Shown: positions 27,640 through 37,270, counted from the first letter of the stretch. The stretch is DNA of 64,000 bases from CAVWSM01 sp963798505 (GCA_963798505.1 CAWCTX010000009.1:372001-436000), one strand, 5' to 3'. A program made the numbers and translations. The notes: generated from the sequence alone by a model not told the origin.

Positions 27640-28547
27640 CCTTGGTGCTGCTGTCCGGAGCCGTCGTCGGGCTTGGCCTGCTCATGCTGACCCGCGTCGT
27701 CGCGCCGCAGAAGGCCAACCCGGCCGCCGGTCTGATCCGTCTCGACAGTGACCGGCGACGGCTGCGCACCGAGCGCATCGTCGCCGCGGACCCACACCGT
27801 GCTGCCGAGTCGGCGCGGCTGCGCCGCCTCGGTGGCGGGGTCCGCCGAGCGCTGGCGGAGCGGGGCATCGAGCTCAACACCCTGCGCGGCGACCTGTCCA
27901 TGCTCGGCCGCTCGCTCGACGTCCACCTGGCAGTCACCGTGCTCGCCGCGGCCGCTGGCTTCATCGTCCCGATCGTGGCGCAGGTCGTCCTGTCAGCCAT
28001 GGGCGGAGGCCTGTCCGGCCCGACGCCGCTGTGGATCGCGCTGCTCTGCGCCGTCGTCGCCGCGGTTGTCCCGACCCTGCAGGTCCGCAGCCAGGCCGAG
28101 GAGCGGCGCCGAGCCTTCCGGCACGTTGTCGGGTCCTACCTCGACCTGGTCGCGATGAACCTGTCCGGTGGCAGGGGCGTGCCCGAGGCACTCGAGTCCG
28201 CGGCCGCGGTCAGCGACGGCTGGGCGATGGTCCGCATCCGCGACACCCTCTCGACAGCACGACTGCAGGGCATCACTCCGTGGGCCGCGCTCGGCGAGCT
28301 CGGCGAAGAGCTGCGCATCGAGGAGCTGCGCGACCTTGCCGCCGCCCTTGCCCTCGTCGCCGAAGACGGGGCCCGCGTGCGCGAGTCGCTGTCCGCCCGG
28401 GCCGGGTCGCTGCGCAGCCGCGAGCTTGCCGAGGCCGAGGGCCGCGCCCAGGAGCGCTCCCAGTCGATGCTCGTGGCGCAGATGCTGCTCGCCGCCGGCT
28501 TTCTGCTGTTCCTCACCTATCCGGCCGTCGCCCGAGTCATGGGCTGA
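27636..28547 (+). CDS. tadC: TadC-like type II secretion F-domain protein
   Basis: This 303-aa membrane protein is the second platform component. The start MTLVLLSGAVVGLGLLML is a membrane helix; paired helices follow near residues 105-150. The T2SSF domain has FRHVVGSYLDLVAMNLSGGRGVPEAL, ITPWAALGELGEELRIEELRDLAAALALVAEDGARVRESL and a terminal helix LVAQMLLAAGFLLFLTYPAV. ATG 27636 overlaps the corrected tadB stop (ATGA). Confidence 0.88.
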   Translation: MTLVLLSGAVVGLGLLMLTRVVAPQKANPAAGLIRLDSDRRRLRTERIVAADPHRAAESARLRRLGGGVRRALAERGIELNTLRGDLSMLGRSLDVHLAVTVLAAAAGFIVPIVAQVVLSAMGGGLSGPTPLWIALLCAVVAAVVPTLQVRSQAEERRRAFRHVVGSYLDLVAMNLSGGRGVPEALESAAAVSDGWAMVRIRDTLSTARLQGITPWAALGELGEELRIEELRDLAAALALVAEDGARVRESLSARAGSLRSRELAEAEGRAQERSQSMLVAQMLLAAGFLLFLTYPAVARVMG

Positions 28548-28575
28548 CGGGCACAACCACAGGAAAGGCACCACC

Positions 28576-28803
28576 ATGAACGTCCTCTCGCCCAGCACCC
28601 CCGTCGGGTGGCTGCTGCTCGACGTCCGGGCCCGCTACGAGAAGATCCGCTCCGGCGACCTCGAGCGCGGCGCCACGGCGCTCGAGTGGGTCATCATCTC
28701 GGCGGTGCTCGCCGTGCTCGCGATCGGCGTCGGCACCGTCATCTACGACAAGGTGACCGAGAAGGCCGACCAGATCGACATCACCAACACGCCGGGCACC
28801 TGA
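28576..28803 (+). CDS. Flp/Tad pilin-like small protein
   Basis: This 75-aa protein has a 33-residue charged leader, then LERGATALEWVIISAVLAVLAIGVGTVI, which fits the class III prepilin pattern: cleavage after Gly with Glu at +5 (ATALE) and a hydrophobic helix. The usual Tyr after Glu is Trp. ATG 28576 follows AGGAAAGG at 28561-28568. It probably forms the pilus fibre. A prepilin peptidase (TadV) is not present in this window. Confidence 0.82.
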   Translation: MNVLSPSTPVGWLLLDVRARYEKIRSGDLERGATALEWVIISAVLAVLAIGVGTVIYDKVTEKADQIDITNTPGT

Positions 28804-28807
28804 TCCG

Positions 28808-29212
28808 GTGACCCGTCTGCGGAGGCTGCGCGACGAGCGCGGGGCGAACAGCCTCGAGCTCGCCATGTATGCACCGCTGATGATGTTCATCGTCTTCCTG
28901 GCGGTGCAGTTCGCCATGAGCTGGCACGCCAGCCAGGTGGCGTCCGCCGCCGCCCGGGAGGCCGCCCGGGTCGCCCGGATCGAGGGCGGCACCGATCCCG
29001 CGCTCGACCAGGGCGAGGACCGCGGCCGCGACTACGCGGAGGCGCTCGGGGGCAAGGTGCTGCTCGGCGTCGACGTCGACGTCGTACGCATCGGCGACCA
29101 GGTGCGCGCCACCGTGAGCGGCACGGCAGTCGAGGTCATCCCCGGCTTCACGCCTTCGGTCTCGGAGACCGTGCAAGGCCCGATGGAAAGCTTCCGCCCC
29201 GATGTGCCGTGA
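28808..29212 (+). CDS. TadE-like pseudopilin 1
   Basis: This 134-aa protein has the TadE-like N-terminus RDERGANSLELAMYAPLMMFIVFLAVQFAMSW (cleavage after Gly, Glu at +5, hydrophobic helix), then the helix QVASAAAREAARVARIEGG that is standard in the family, and a small beta domain. GTG 28808 is 4 nt after the pilin stop. Minor pilin of the Tad system. Confidence 0.85.
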   Translation: MTRLRRLRDERGANSLELAMYAPLMMFIVFLAVQFAMSWHASQVASAAAREAARVARIEGGTDPALDQGEDRGRDYAEALGGKVLLGVDVDVVRIGDQVRATVSGTAVEVIPGFTPSVSETVQGPMESFRPDVP

Positions 29213-29607
29213 CGATCAGGGAGCGCGGGTCGATGGCCGTCGAGGTCGTGGTGCTCGCGCCGGTGCTCTTCGCGTTCGTGGTGCTGATCGTGGCGATGGG
29301 CCGCTACGTCGACGTCCGCGGCGAGGTCGAGTCGGCCGCGCGCGACGCCGTACGCGCCGCATCGTTCGAGCGCGACCCAGCCGCGGCGATCGACGCGGCC
29401 CGAGACGTGGTCCGCGACTCCGTCCCCGCGGGCACCACCTGCGAACCGGTGCAGCTGACCGGCGCGTTCGTCGCCGGGGGCACCATCACGGCCGAGCTGG
29501 AGTGCACGGTTCCGTGGAACGGCCTGGGCTTCATCGGGCTGCCCGGATCGACGCGGGTGACGGGCGAGAGCTCCGCGCCGCTCGACACCTTCCGGAGGAC
29601 CGGATGA
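29209..29607 (+). CDS. TadE/TadF-like pseudopilin 2
   Basis: This 132-aa protein has the prepilin-like motif RERGSMAVEVVVLAPVLFAFVVLIVAMG, the helix VRGEVESAARDAVRAASFER and a C-terminal beta region with two Cys (TTCEPVQLTG, ELECTVPW) that could form a disulfide. GTG 29209 overlaps the preceding stop by 4 nt. Confidence 0.85.
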   Translation: MTIRERGSMAVEVVVLAPVLFAFVVLIVAMGRYVDVRGEVESAARDAVRAASFERDPAAAIDAARDVVRDSVPAGTTCEPVQLTGAFVAGGTITAELECTVPWNGLGFIGLPGSTRVTGESSAPLDTFRRTG

Positions 29608-30059
29608 TCGGGCTGCGGGATCGACTCAGCGCGCTGCGCTCGCAGCCGGAGCGCGGCGCGTTCGCCGTGTTCGTGGTCGGCATGGCGCTGGCTCTTTTCG
29701 TGATCGCCGGGCTCGTCATCGATGGCGGCAACGCGCTCAACGCGCGACAGCGCATCCTCGACGACGTCGAGCAGGCCGCGCGAGCGGGCGCCGCGGAGAT
29801 CGATGTCGCGCACCTCCGCGCGACCGGAGTGGTGCAGCTCGACACCGCCGCTGCCGAGGCGCGGGCGCGCGGCTATCTCGTCGGTCTCGGCTACGCCGCG
29901 GGCGACGTCGGGGCCGACGCCGACGCCGGCACCATCACCGTCGTGGCGGAGGACGAAGAGCCGACCGCGCTGCTCTCCCTGATCGGCAAGCAAGAGATGC
30001 CCGTACGTGGCGAGGCCACGGCTCGGGCCGCCACCGGAATCGACGCGGAGGACCCGTGA
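29604..30059 (+). CDS. TadG-like protein (pilus-associated, Flp_N type)
   Basis: This 151-aa protein begins LRSQPERGAFAVFVVGMALALFVIAGLVIDGG, the N-terminus of TadG-like proteins, followed by NARQRILDDVEQAARAGAAEID. It lacks the von Willebrand domain of long TadG proteins and resembles the short actinobacterial form. ATG 29604 overlaps the previous stop (ATGA), and its own TGA overlaps the next GTG. Confidence 0.82.
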   Translation: MIGLRDRLSALRSQPERGAFAVFVVGMALALFVIAGLVIDGGNALNARQRILDDVEQAARAGAAEIDVAHLRATGVVQLDTAAAEARARGYLVGLGYAAGDVGADADAGTITVVAEDEEPTALLSLIGKQEMPVRGEATARAATGIDAEDP

Positions 30060-32897
30060 CGCAGACATCCACCCCGACGATCGGCCCGGAGCGCTTCCAG
30101 CAGCCGAGCGGCAATGAGCGGCGGCGCCGCGAGGGCGGTTGGTTGCGGGCCGCGGGCTCGTTGCTCGCGTTGCTCGCCCTGGTCGCCGGCGTGCCCGCAC
30201 TGCTGTGGTGGCTGGACGGCGCTCCGCCGATCCCGACGTCGCTGCCGACCCGCGACGACCTCACCCAGCAGATCGGCGCCGACCAGGTCATCACGATCCT
30301 GGCGGGCATTGCCTGGCTGGCCTGGCTGCACTTCACGATCTGCGTGCTCGTCGAGGCCAGAAGCGCGGCCCGCGGCGTCGGGCTGCCCGGGCGCGTCCCC
30401 CTGGGCGGCCCTTCACAGCGGCTGGCGAGGGCGCTCGTCGGGTCCGTACTGCTTGTCGCGTCCGTCGCCGGACCGGCCAACGCTGCCGTCACAGCGCAGG
30501 CCACCGGGTCGGCCGACCGGCCGGCGGCCGTGGCCGTACAGCAGGCAACAGCGGCAGCGGCAACCACCGAGGCTCCGGCGCCCACCGCCGTGCAGGCCGC
30601 GCCCAGCGGGCCAATGTCCTACCACCTCGGCGACCGCGTGCTGACCGAGGAAGAGGCGCAGGGGCTCGTCGGCAAGCGCGTCTACTCGGTCCACCCGCCA
30701 GAGGGACGCCACCACGACAACATGTGGGACATCGCCGAGCGGCACCTGGGTGACGGCCGGCGCTACAAGGAGATCTTCGAGCTCAACCGCGGACGTAACC
30801 AGCCCGACGGCCACGAGCTCTCGCTCGCCCGGCTCATCTACCCGCAGTGGCTGCTGATCATGCCCGAGGACGCGGCCGACGTGCCGCGCGTCGAGGCTGT
30901 TGCGCTGCCGCTCGCGCCGGCACCTGCGCCGACCGCTCCGGCGGACACCCCGAGTGTCGACGGCGCGGTCGCCGCGGCCGGCGCAGGCCTGGCGGGCGTG
31001 CTCGGAGACACCGCTGACACGGCTGCCGATTCGCGGCTGCCGCGCGACCTGGTCGGCGCCGGCCTGCTCGCCGCGGGGCTGCTCGCCGGCGTCACGGTCG
31101 TACGCAGCCGCCGCCGCACTGCGGAGCCCACAGATGACGACATCGAGGTCGAGGTCGCGCTGCGCGTGGGCGCCGACGTCGACCGCGCGATGTGGCTCGA
31201 CCGCGCGTTGCGATCGCTTTCCGCGACCTGCCGCACGGAGTCCATCGCGCTGCCGGCGATCTACGCCGTCGCCGTCGACGGAGAGTCGGTCGAGCTGCTG
31301 CTCGCCCCCGCATCGGCACAGGCACCCGCGCCGTGGCAGGTCCTCGACGAGGGTCAGCGGTGGCGGCTCGAGCGTGACGCCCTGTCCACAGACGCCGACG
31401 CGGCGACCGCTCCCTACCCCGGCTTGGTCTCGCTGGGTCGTGACGACGCGGGCCGTGACCTGCTTGTCGACCTCGAGGCCGCCGGAGGTCCCATCGCCGT
31501 GCTCGGTGACCCGACGGGCGCGCTCGAGGTGGCGACCGCCCTCGCGGCCGAGCTCGTGACCAACCCGTGGTCCGATCGGCTGCGGGTGACCGCGCACGCG
31601 CTTCCGGAGGAGATCGCGGCGCTCGACGAGGCTCGCGTACGCCTCGTCGACGACGTCGCAGCGGCCCTGCCGGCCCTCGAGACCCGCCGCGCCGACAAGC
31701 TCGGCAGCGACGTGCTCACCGGCCGCCTGCGGCCCAACGGCGGCGGCGCCTTCCGGCCGGAATACCTCGTGCTCGGCGCCTCGCCCGACGGCGACACTGC
31801 CGCGCGCGTCGTGGCGTTGACCCGCAACGACCTACGGTCCCCGCTCGGAGTGGTTGCGGTCGGTGACCTGCCGGGCGCGCGCTGGCGGCTCGAGGTTGAC
31901 GCCGCGGGCACTGTCTCGGTCGATGTCCTCGGGCTACGACTGCAGGCCAACCGGCTCACTCGGTCGAGCCTCGCATCGGTCACCCGACTGATCGCCCCGG
32001 ACGCCAACGACGGTCCGATGGCAACGTCCCTGCACGAGGCATGGCTCCCCGAGTCGCGTCCGGCGGTCCCCGCCCTCGGCGCTGCAAGCGATGACGCTGC
32101 ATTCGTCGCCGCGCCCGTCCGGGTCGGCGTGCTCGGCCCCCTCGAGGTGCGCGCCGTCGGAACGATCGAGCCGGACCGCCGCGCCCTCGCCACCGAGGTT
32201 GTGGTGCACCTGGCGCTCACCCCGGAGGGCATGCACCCCACCGTGCTCGCCTCGGCGGTCTGGCCGGGCGGGGTGACGGCCGAGGTGCGCGAGTCCCTGT
32301 TCGCCCGTACGCGGCAGTGGCTGGGCAACGATGCCAACGGCTCGCCCTACCTGCGCGAGACTGCCGACGGCCGGCTCGTGCTCTCTCCCGACGTCGCGGT
32401 CGACTGGGGAGTGTTCTGCACGCTGGCCGCCGCCACGCGCTCGGCGCCGAACGCCGAGGACGAGATTGCCCTGCTGCGTCGCGCGATGCGGCTGGTCCGC
32501 GGGCCGGTCCTTGCCGACCGCCCGACGGGGCGCTACTCGTGGCTGGCCAGGGTCCGGCTCGAACGGGCCGCCGCCGACCTCGTCGTCGACACCGCGCACC
32601 GGCTGGCCGGCCTGTCGGCCGATGCCGGTGACGCGGCCGGCGCAGGCGAGGCGGCTCTGGCCGGCCTGCGGCTCGCTCCTGTCGGCGCAGGTGCTGTGGC
32701 GCGACCTGATCCGGGCCGAGCACGCGCTGAACGGTCCGGATGGTGCTCGGGCCGCCGCCGACGACATGGCCGAGGCGCTGCTCGCGGCCGGCGTCAATGA
32801 GGTCGAGCCGCAGACCCTCGCCCTCGTCGAAGAGCTCGCACCGACTCACCCCCTCGGTGTTGATCATGGCCAAGCCGTGATCAAATTCGCGAATTGA
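30056..32897 (+). CDS. LysM and BTAD domain membrane protein of the Tad locus (one frameshift)
   Basis: This is an about 947-aa protein. Membrane helices lie near residues 30-52, 80-100 and 125-143. A LysM-like domain is at about 212-275 (HHDNMWDIAERHLGDGRRYKEIFELN, YPQWLLIMP), with another helix near 331-350. The C-terminal 200 residues match the BTAD region of SARP/AfsR regulators (VRVGVLGPLEVRAVG, AVDWGVFCTLAAAT, RLERAAADLVVDTAHRLAGL), without an evident DNA-binding domain. A surplus base near 32685 shifts to the true ending RDLIRAEHALNGPDGARAAADDMAEALL. The stop codon lies in the palindromic repeat at 32859. It probably couples wall binding with protein-protein contacts in pilus control. 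Confidence 0.78.
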
Positions 32898-32919
32898 TCA
32901 CACCTTCGCCATGATCAAC
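32859..32919. repeat. 61-bp palindromic repeat, family 1, copy 2
   Basis: It has the same length and the same 12-bp ends as the copy at 3451, with arms mismatched at about three positions. It lies between the convergent LysM-BTAD and DUF1684 genes and supplies both their stop codons: TGA 32895-32897 (plus) from an inner TTGATCA and TGA 32917-32915 (minus) from the outer one. Confidence 0.85.
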
Positions 32920-33505
32920 CTGGCGGTGTGCGGGGTTTGACCTCCATCAGCTCGCCCACCGGCAGCGCCACGCCGACGGTGTTGGTGGCCGGCGCCAACG
33001 GGCACGTCCACTCGGGGCTGTAGGCGCAGGACGGGTTGTAGGCGAAGTTGAGGTCGATGACGAGCCAGCCGTCGCGGACGTCGCCCCCGAGGTCGGCGCC
33101 CTTGACGGTGTCGAGGAGATAGCGGCCACCGCCGTACGTACGGCGGCCGGCGAGCGCATCCTTGACCGGGACGAAGACCCCGCCGCCGTAGGACTCGAGC
33201 CACCACACGTCGAGGTCGCCGACCGATGGCAGGTGCACCACGCCCGCCCGGGTGAACGGCACCACGCCGTCGGTGGCCGTCGGCACCTCCCACCGCACCG
33301 GCTCGACATCGGTGTCGACCGCGACCTCGAATCGCAGCGCAGGGTCATAGGGACCGATCGTCGCGCCGGCGAACGACGCGCGCTCGGACTCCGGCACCGG
33401 CGAGGCGGGGTGAGCCGCGAGCAGCTCGTCCCGCCCCGCCCGCCACAACGCGTGCGCTGCGACCGGGTCGTCCGCCGCGCGGACGGCCGCGTAGAGCGCG
33501 AACAC
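32915..33505 (-). CDS. DUF1684 family protein
   Basis: This 196-aa protein of unknown role shows the DUF1684 hallmarks FVPVKDALAGRRTYGGGRYLLDT, the start of a beta-barrel core, and DLNFAYNPSCAYSPEWTCPLAP with its Cys pair. The N-terminal helix region reads WRAGRDELLAAHPASPVPE. GTG 33505 is the first standard start, but similar sequence continues upstream (STYSLAVADWRRR), so the true start may lie closer to the end of the binding-protein gene at 33550. Downstream gene of the osmoprotectant operon. Confidence 0.82.
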   Translation of the reverse strand: MFALYAAVRAADDPVAAHALWRAGRDELLAAHPASPVPESERASFAGATIGPYDPALRFEVAVDTDVEPVRWEVPTATDGVVPFTRAGVVHLPSVGDLDVWWLESYGGGVFVPVKDALAGRRTYGGGRYLLDTVKGADLGGDVRDGWLVIDLNFAYNPSCAYSPEWTCPLAPATNTVGVALPVGELMEVKPRTPPG

Positions 33506-33549
33506 CCGACGGCGCCAGTCGGCGACCGCGAGGGAGTAGGTGCTCGAAG

Positions 33550-34500
33550 TCAGATCAGGCCCTTGTCCTCGAGGTAGGCCTGGGCGACATCGGCGGGCTG
33601 CATGCGATCCTCGTCAACCTGCCGGTTGAGCTCGGCGAGATCCTCGGTCGTCAGCACGTCAGCTAGCTGGTTGAGCGCGTCCGCGATCTCCGGGGCACCC
33701 GCTGACTCGGTATTGACGAACGGCACGAGGTTGTCGGCGAGCTGCAGGCTCATGTCGTCCTCGAGCAGGACGAGACCGAACTGGTCCAGCGTGCCGTCGG
33801 TCGTGCCCACCAGGCCGAGCTGTGCGGTGCCGTCCTGGACCGCTTGCTTGGTCTGCGGGCTGCTGAAGCCGAGCGGCTCCACCTGAGTGATGTTGAGCCC
33901 GTATGTCTGCTCGAGACCGAGCTGGCAGAACGGCCGCTCCGGACACTCCTCCGTGGCGGCAAGGACGATGGGCTGCCCCAGCGCAGCAAGGTCAGAGAGC
34001 GTCGACAGGTTGTTCTGCTCGGCGAACTCCTGCGTGACCGCGAAGCCGTTGGCGTCGATCGCCTCCGCCGGCTCCAGGATCGTGAGACCTCGCGCCTCGG
34101 CAAGTGGTCGGCCGGCCTCGATGGTCTCGGTCACGTCGCTTGTGGCGATGATCGGCGCATCAGGACCGTTCTCGTCGATGTTGAGGAAGTTGACCAACGT
34201 CGCGGCGTACTCAGGCACCACGTCGATGTCGCCGCTCTCCAGCGCCGGGAGGTAGAGCTCCCGGTTGTCGACGGACTGCACGGTCACGGTGTAGCCCGCG
34301 TCCTCCAGCAGCAGCTTGTAGACCTCCTGCATCACCAGCATCTCGGTGAAGTTGGCGCCGCCGACGGTGAGCTCGCCGCTCGCAGTCCCACCGCCCGTGG
34401 TTTCTCCGTCGTCATCGTCGCCACCGCACGCCGCCAGCATGAGCACGAGCCCTAACGCGAGGGCGATGAGGGAATGGGTCTTGCGAAGTGTCCTTCTCAT
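33550..34500 (-). CDS. osmoprotectant ABC transporter substrate-binding lipoprotein
   Basis: This 316-aa protein is the extracellular receptor (OpuCC/ProX-like) for glycine betaine, choline or related solutes. The signal peptide ends in the lipobox LAAC followed by an acidic linker. TVGGANFTEMLVMQEVYKLLLEDAGY, ELYLPALESGDIDVVPEYAATL and GLEQTYGLNI are typical OpuAC-fold features; the Tyr residues of the PEY motif usually line the quaternary-amine cage. ATG 34500 is the start; GGCGG before it lies in a short hairpin. Third gene of its operon, after the two permeases. Confidence 0.88.
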   Translation of the reverse strand: MRRTLRKTHSLIALALGLVLMLAACGGDDDDGETTGGGTASGELTVGGANFTEMLVMQEVYKLLLEDAGYTVTVQSVDNRELYLPALESGDIDVVPEYAATLVNFLNIDENGPDAPIIATSDVTETIEAGRPLAEARGLTILEPAEAIDANGFAVTQEFAEQNNLSTLSDLAALGQPIVLAATEECPERPFCQLGLEQTYGLNITQVEPLGFSSPQTKQAVQDGTAQLGLVGTTDGTLDQFGLVLLEDDMSLQLADNLVPFVNTESAGAPEIADALNQLADVLTTEDLAELNRQVDEDRMQPADVAQAYLEDKGLI

Positions 34501-34639
34501 TGGCGGAACACCGCCTTCCTGGTCCGCCTTCTGTGTCCCGTGGCCGCGATGCGCGACCACGCGTGTCCGGCGAGCACCTCGGGGCACCCGCTCGCATCAG
34601 TCAACCCCAGTGGCCTGACAGATTCATCCGCTAGGAAGA

Positions 34640-35371
34640 TCACGAATCGGCAACAGCGCCGACAGCAGGGTTGAAAGCGTCGCGGCCGGCCTTCCGGCCA
34701 CGCGCCCTGGGGATCGGGTCGAGGATGCGCTGCAGCAGCGCGAACAGACCCTCGACAATCAGCGAGTAGACGGCGACGAGAATCGCACCAGCCACGATCT
34801 GGTCAGTGTTCTGCAAGCCGAAACCCGCGTTGATGATCCGGCCGAGCCCGGGACCGGCGACGACACCCGCAATCGTTGCCGTGGCGACGACCTGGACCGC
34901 GGCGATCCGGACGCCGTTCATGAGCAGTGGCGTCGCCAGCGGCACCTCGACACCCCGCACCAGCTGACCGCCGCTCATCCCCATGCCGCGCGCGGACTCG
35001 ACGACGTCGCGATCCACCTCCCGCATGCCGACGTACGTGTTGGTCAGCATCGGCGGGATGGCAAACAGCACAAGAGCGATAACGGTGGCCAGCGTTCGCT
35101 GCTGGGTGCTCGTGCCAATGGCCAGGATCAGCAGCACGACGATCGCGAAGACAGGCACCGCCCGCCCGATGTTCGACACTTGGATCGCAAATTGGCCGCC
35201 ACGGCCGATGTGCCCGAGCCACACACCGAGCGGGATCGCCAGCGCCGCGGCCAGCAGCATGGCGAGTCCCGACACGTACGTGTGCTCCCACAGCCGTTGG
35301 GCAATGCCCTCCGGACCACTCCAGTTGGCGCCGTCGGTCAGCCAGTCCCACGCACCGGTCAGCCAATCCAT
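34640..35371 (-). CDS. osmoprotectant ABC transporter permease 2
   Basis: This 243-aa membrane protein of the OpuCB/OpuCD type has about six helices. The EAA loop reads VDRDVVESARGMGMSGGQLVRGVEVPLATPLLMNGV. Its N-terminus (WDWLTDGANWSGPEGIAQRLWEH) is longer than that of its partner. It starts 1 nt after the stop of the first permease. A 139-nt gap separates it from the binding-protein gene. Confidence 0.88.
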   Translation of the reverse strand: MDWLTGAWDWLTDGANWSGPEGIAQRLWEHTYVSGLAMLLAAALAIPLGVWLGHIGRGGQFAIQVSNIGRAVPVFAIVVLLILAIGTSTQQRTLATVIALVLFAIPPMLTNTYVGMREVDRDVVESARGMGMSGGQLVRGVEVPLATPLLMNGVRIAAVQVVATATIAGVVAGPGLGRIINAGFGLQNTDQIVAGAILVAVYSLIVEGLFALLQRILDPIPRARGRKAGRDAFNPAVGAVADS

Positions 35372-35372
35372 C

Positions 35373-36062
35373 TCAGGCCGCCTTCCGACGCCACGGAGTC
35401 AGGCCGCGCTGCAAGGCGAGCAGCAGCAGATCGGCCACGATCGCGAGGACGATGCAGAGCACGGATGCGGTGAAGACCTCCGGTCGGAAGTTGCTTCGAT
35501 ACCCGCGGTAGATCGCGTTGCCGAGCCCCCCGAAACCGATGATCGCGCCGACGGTCGTGAGCGCGACCGCCGAAACGGTCGCCACTCGCAGGCCAGCGAA
35601 GATGGTGGGCATCGCCAGCGGGAGCTCCACGCGCAGCAGCAGGCGACCGGCGCCATAACCCATGCCCCGCGCCGACTCCACCACGTCGACTGGTACGGAA
35701 CGCAGACCCGCAAGCACCGTGCGCACGAGGATGACAAGCGAGTAGACGGTGATGCCGATGATCACCGTCTCGATCGTCAGGCCGGTCCACGGCTGCAGCA
35801 GTGCGAACAACGCGAGCGACGGGATCGTGTAGAGCATTGTCGACACGCCGAGCACCGGGCCCTCGAACACCCGCCACCTTCGGATGAGCAAGGCCAGCGG
35901 CAACGAGACCACGAGCGCAATGAACACCGACACCACGGTGATGTAGATGTGCTCGCCAACCATCTGCTGCAGGTCGTCGCTGCGTGTCTGGACGTACTCC
36001 CAGCAGACCCACTCATTGCGCACCAGGCACGAGTCGGAAAGGCTGGCCGCATGGACGAGCAC
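35373..36062 (-). CDS. osmoprotectant ABC transporter permease 1
   Basis: This is a permease of about 229 aa with the EAA loop VDVVESARGMGYGAGRLLLRVELPLAMPTIFAGL and the segment TTVGAIIGFGGLGNAIY. The N-terminal block CLVRNEWVCWEYVQTRSDDL appears conserved in relatives, so GTG 36062 is chosen. GTG 36023 is the alternative. With 36062 the gene overlaps the divergent ATPase start (36051) by 12 nt, leaving no free intergenic DNA. Confidence 0.8.
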   Translation of the reverse strand: MLVHAASLSDSCLVRNEWVCWEYVQTRSDDLQQMVGEHIYITVVSVFIALVVSLPLALLIRRWRVFEGPVLGVSTMLYTIPSLALFALLQPWTGLTIETVIIGITVYSLVILVRTVLAGLRSVPVDVVESARGMGYGAGRLLLRVELPLAMPTIFAGLRVATVSAVALTTVGAIIGFGGLGNAIYRGYRSNFRPEVFTASVLCIVLAIVADLLLLALQRGLTPWRRKAA

Positions 36063-37250
36063 GACACAGACCGTACCGAAGATGTGATGGTGCGGCTCGA
36101 CCGCGTGTCCAAGCAGTACGACGACGGCACCGTTGCCGTACACGAGATCTCATTGGATGTGGCGCGTGGTTCTCTCGTCACCTTGGTCGGGCCGTCCGGG
36201 TGCGGCAAGACGACGACGCTCAAGATGGTCAACCGACTGGTGGAACCGACGTCCGGGTCGATCGTTGTCGACGGCCGCGACGTGATGAAGTCGGACGCGG
36301 TCGAGATGCGGCGCCGGATGGGCTATGTCATCCAGCAGGTCGGGCTGTTCCCGCACCGCACGATCCTCGACAACGTCGCCACCGTTCCGGAGCTTCTGGG
36401 CTGGTCGAAGGCACAGCGCCGGACGCGAGCGAGTGAGCTGCTGGAGCTGGTGGGACTCGACCCAGATGTCTACGGCCGTCGCTACCCGCACGAGCTCTCC
36501 GGCGGCCAGCGTCAGCGGGTCGGCGTAGCCCGCGCCCTCGCCGCTGACCCACCCGTGCTGCTGATGGACGAGCCCTTCAGCGCCGTCGACCCCATCGTGC
36601 GCGACCAGCTGCAGGAGGAGTTCCTGCGGCTGCAGGCCGAGGTGGACAAGACGATCCTGTTCGTCACGCACGACATCGAGGAGGCCGTACGCCTGGGCGA
36701 CCGCATCGCGGTGCTCCGGCAGGGCGGTTACCTCGAGCAGTACGACTCCCCGGCCACCATCCTCGGCGTCCCGGCCACCCCCTTCGTCGCCGAGTTCGTC
36801 GGCGCTGACCGCGGACTCAAGCGACTCTCGGTGACAGCGACAACGGAGGCCGACCTGGAGCACCCCCCGGTGGTGCGGGCGAGCGACTCGCTCGCAGACG
36901 CCGCCAGGGCGCTCGCGGAGGCGCACAGCCGCTGGGCGGTGGTTCTCGACGAGCGCGGCGGCCTCGCCGGCTGGATCGGACGCGACATGCTCGAGGGCGC
37001 CGACGTCGTACGCGATCGCGCCAAGCGCATGAATGCGTGGGCGCACCTCGGCGACTCGCTCAAGGACGCCTTCGGGGAGATGCTGCAGTGGGACGCCGGC
37101 TGGATCGCGGTGCTCGACCCCGCGAACCAGCGCTACCTGGGCGTCCTCACCCCCAACACCCTGCACACCGCGCTGCGGCGTTCGGTCGATGCCGACGCCC
37201 GGGGGGTCGAGCCGTCCGAGGTGGCGGTGGAGACGGTCGCCGAGGCCTGA
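36051..37250 (+). CDS. opuCA: osmoprotectant ABC transporter ATP-binding protein
   Basis: This 399-aa ABC ATPase energises the divergently encoded permeases. Walker A is GPSGCGKTTT, followed by Q-loop GYVIQQVGLFPHRT, signature LSGGQRQRVGVARAL, Walker B VLLMDEPFSAVD and H-loop FVTHDIEEA. The C-terminal 130 residues are a CBS-like regulatory pair (VRASDSLADAARALAEAHSRWAVVLDE, LGVLTPNTLH), as in OpuCA/OpuAA, where they sense ionic strength. ATG 36051 has GGAAAGG at 36037-36043. Confidence 0.9.
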   Translation: MDEHDTDRTEDVMVRLDRVSKQYDDGTVAVHEISLDVARGSLVTLVGPSGCGKTTTLKMVNRLVEPTSGSIVVDGRDVMKSDAVEMRRRMGYVIQQVGLFPHRTILDNVATVPELLGWSKAQRRTRASELLELVGLDPDVYGRRYPHELSGGQRQRVGVARALAADPPVLLMDEPFSAVDPIVRDQLQEEFLRLQAEVDKTILFVTHDIEEAVRLGDRIAVLRQGGYLEQYDSPATILGVPATPFVAEFVGADRGLKRLSVTATTEADLEHPPVVRASDSLADAARALAEAHSRWAVVLDERGGLAGWIGRDMLEGADVVRDRAKRMNAWAHLGDSLKDAFGEMLQWDAGWIAVLDPANQRYLGVLTPNTLHTALRRSVDADARGVEPSEVAVETVAEA

Positions 37251-37270
37251 CGAGCCTCTCAACGCCGCGG

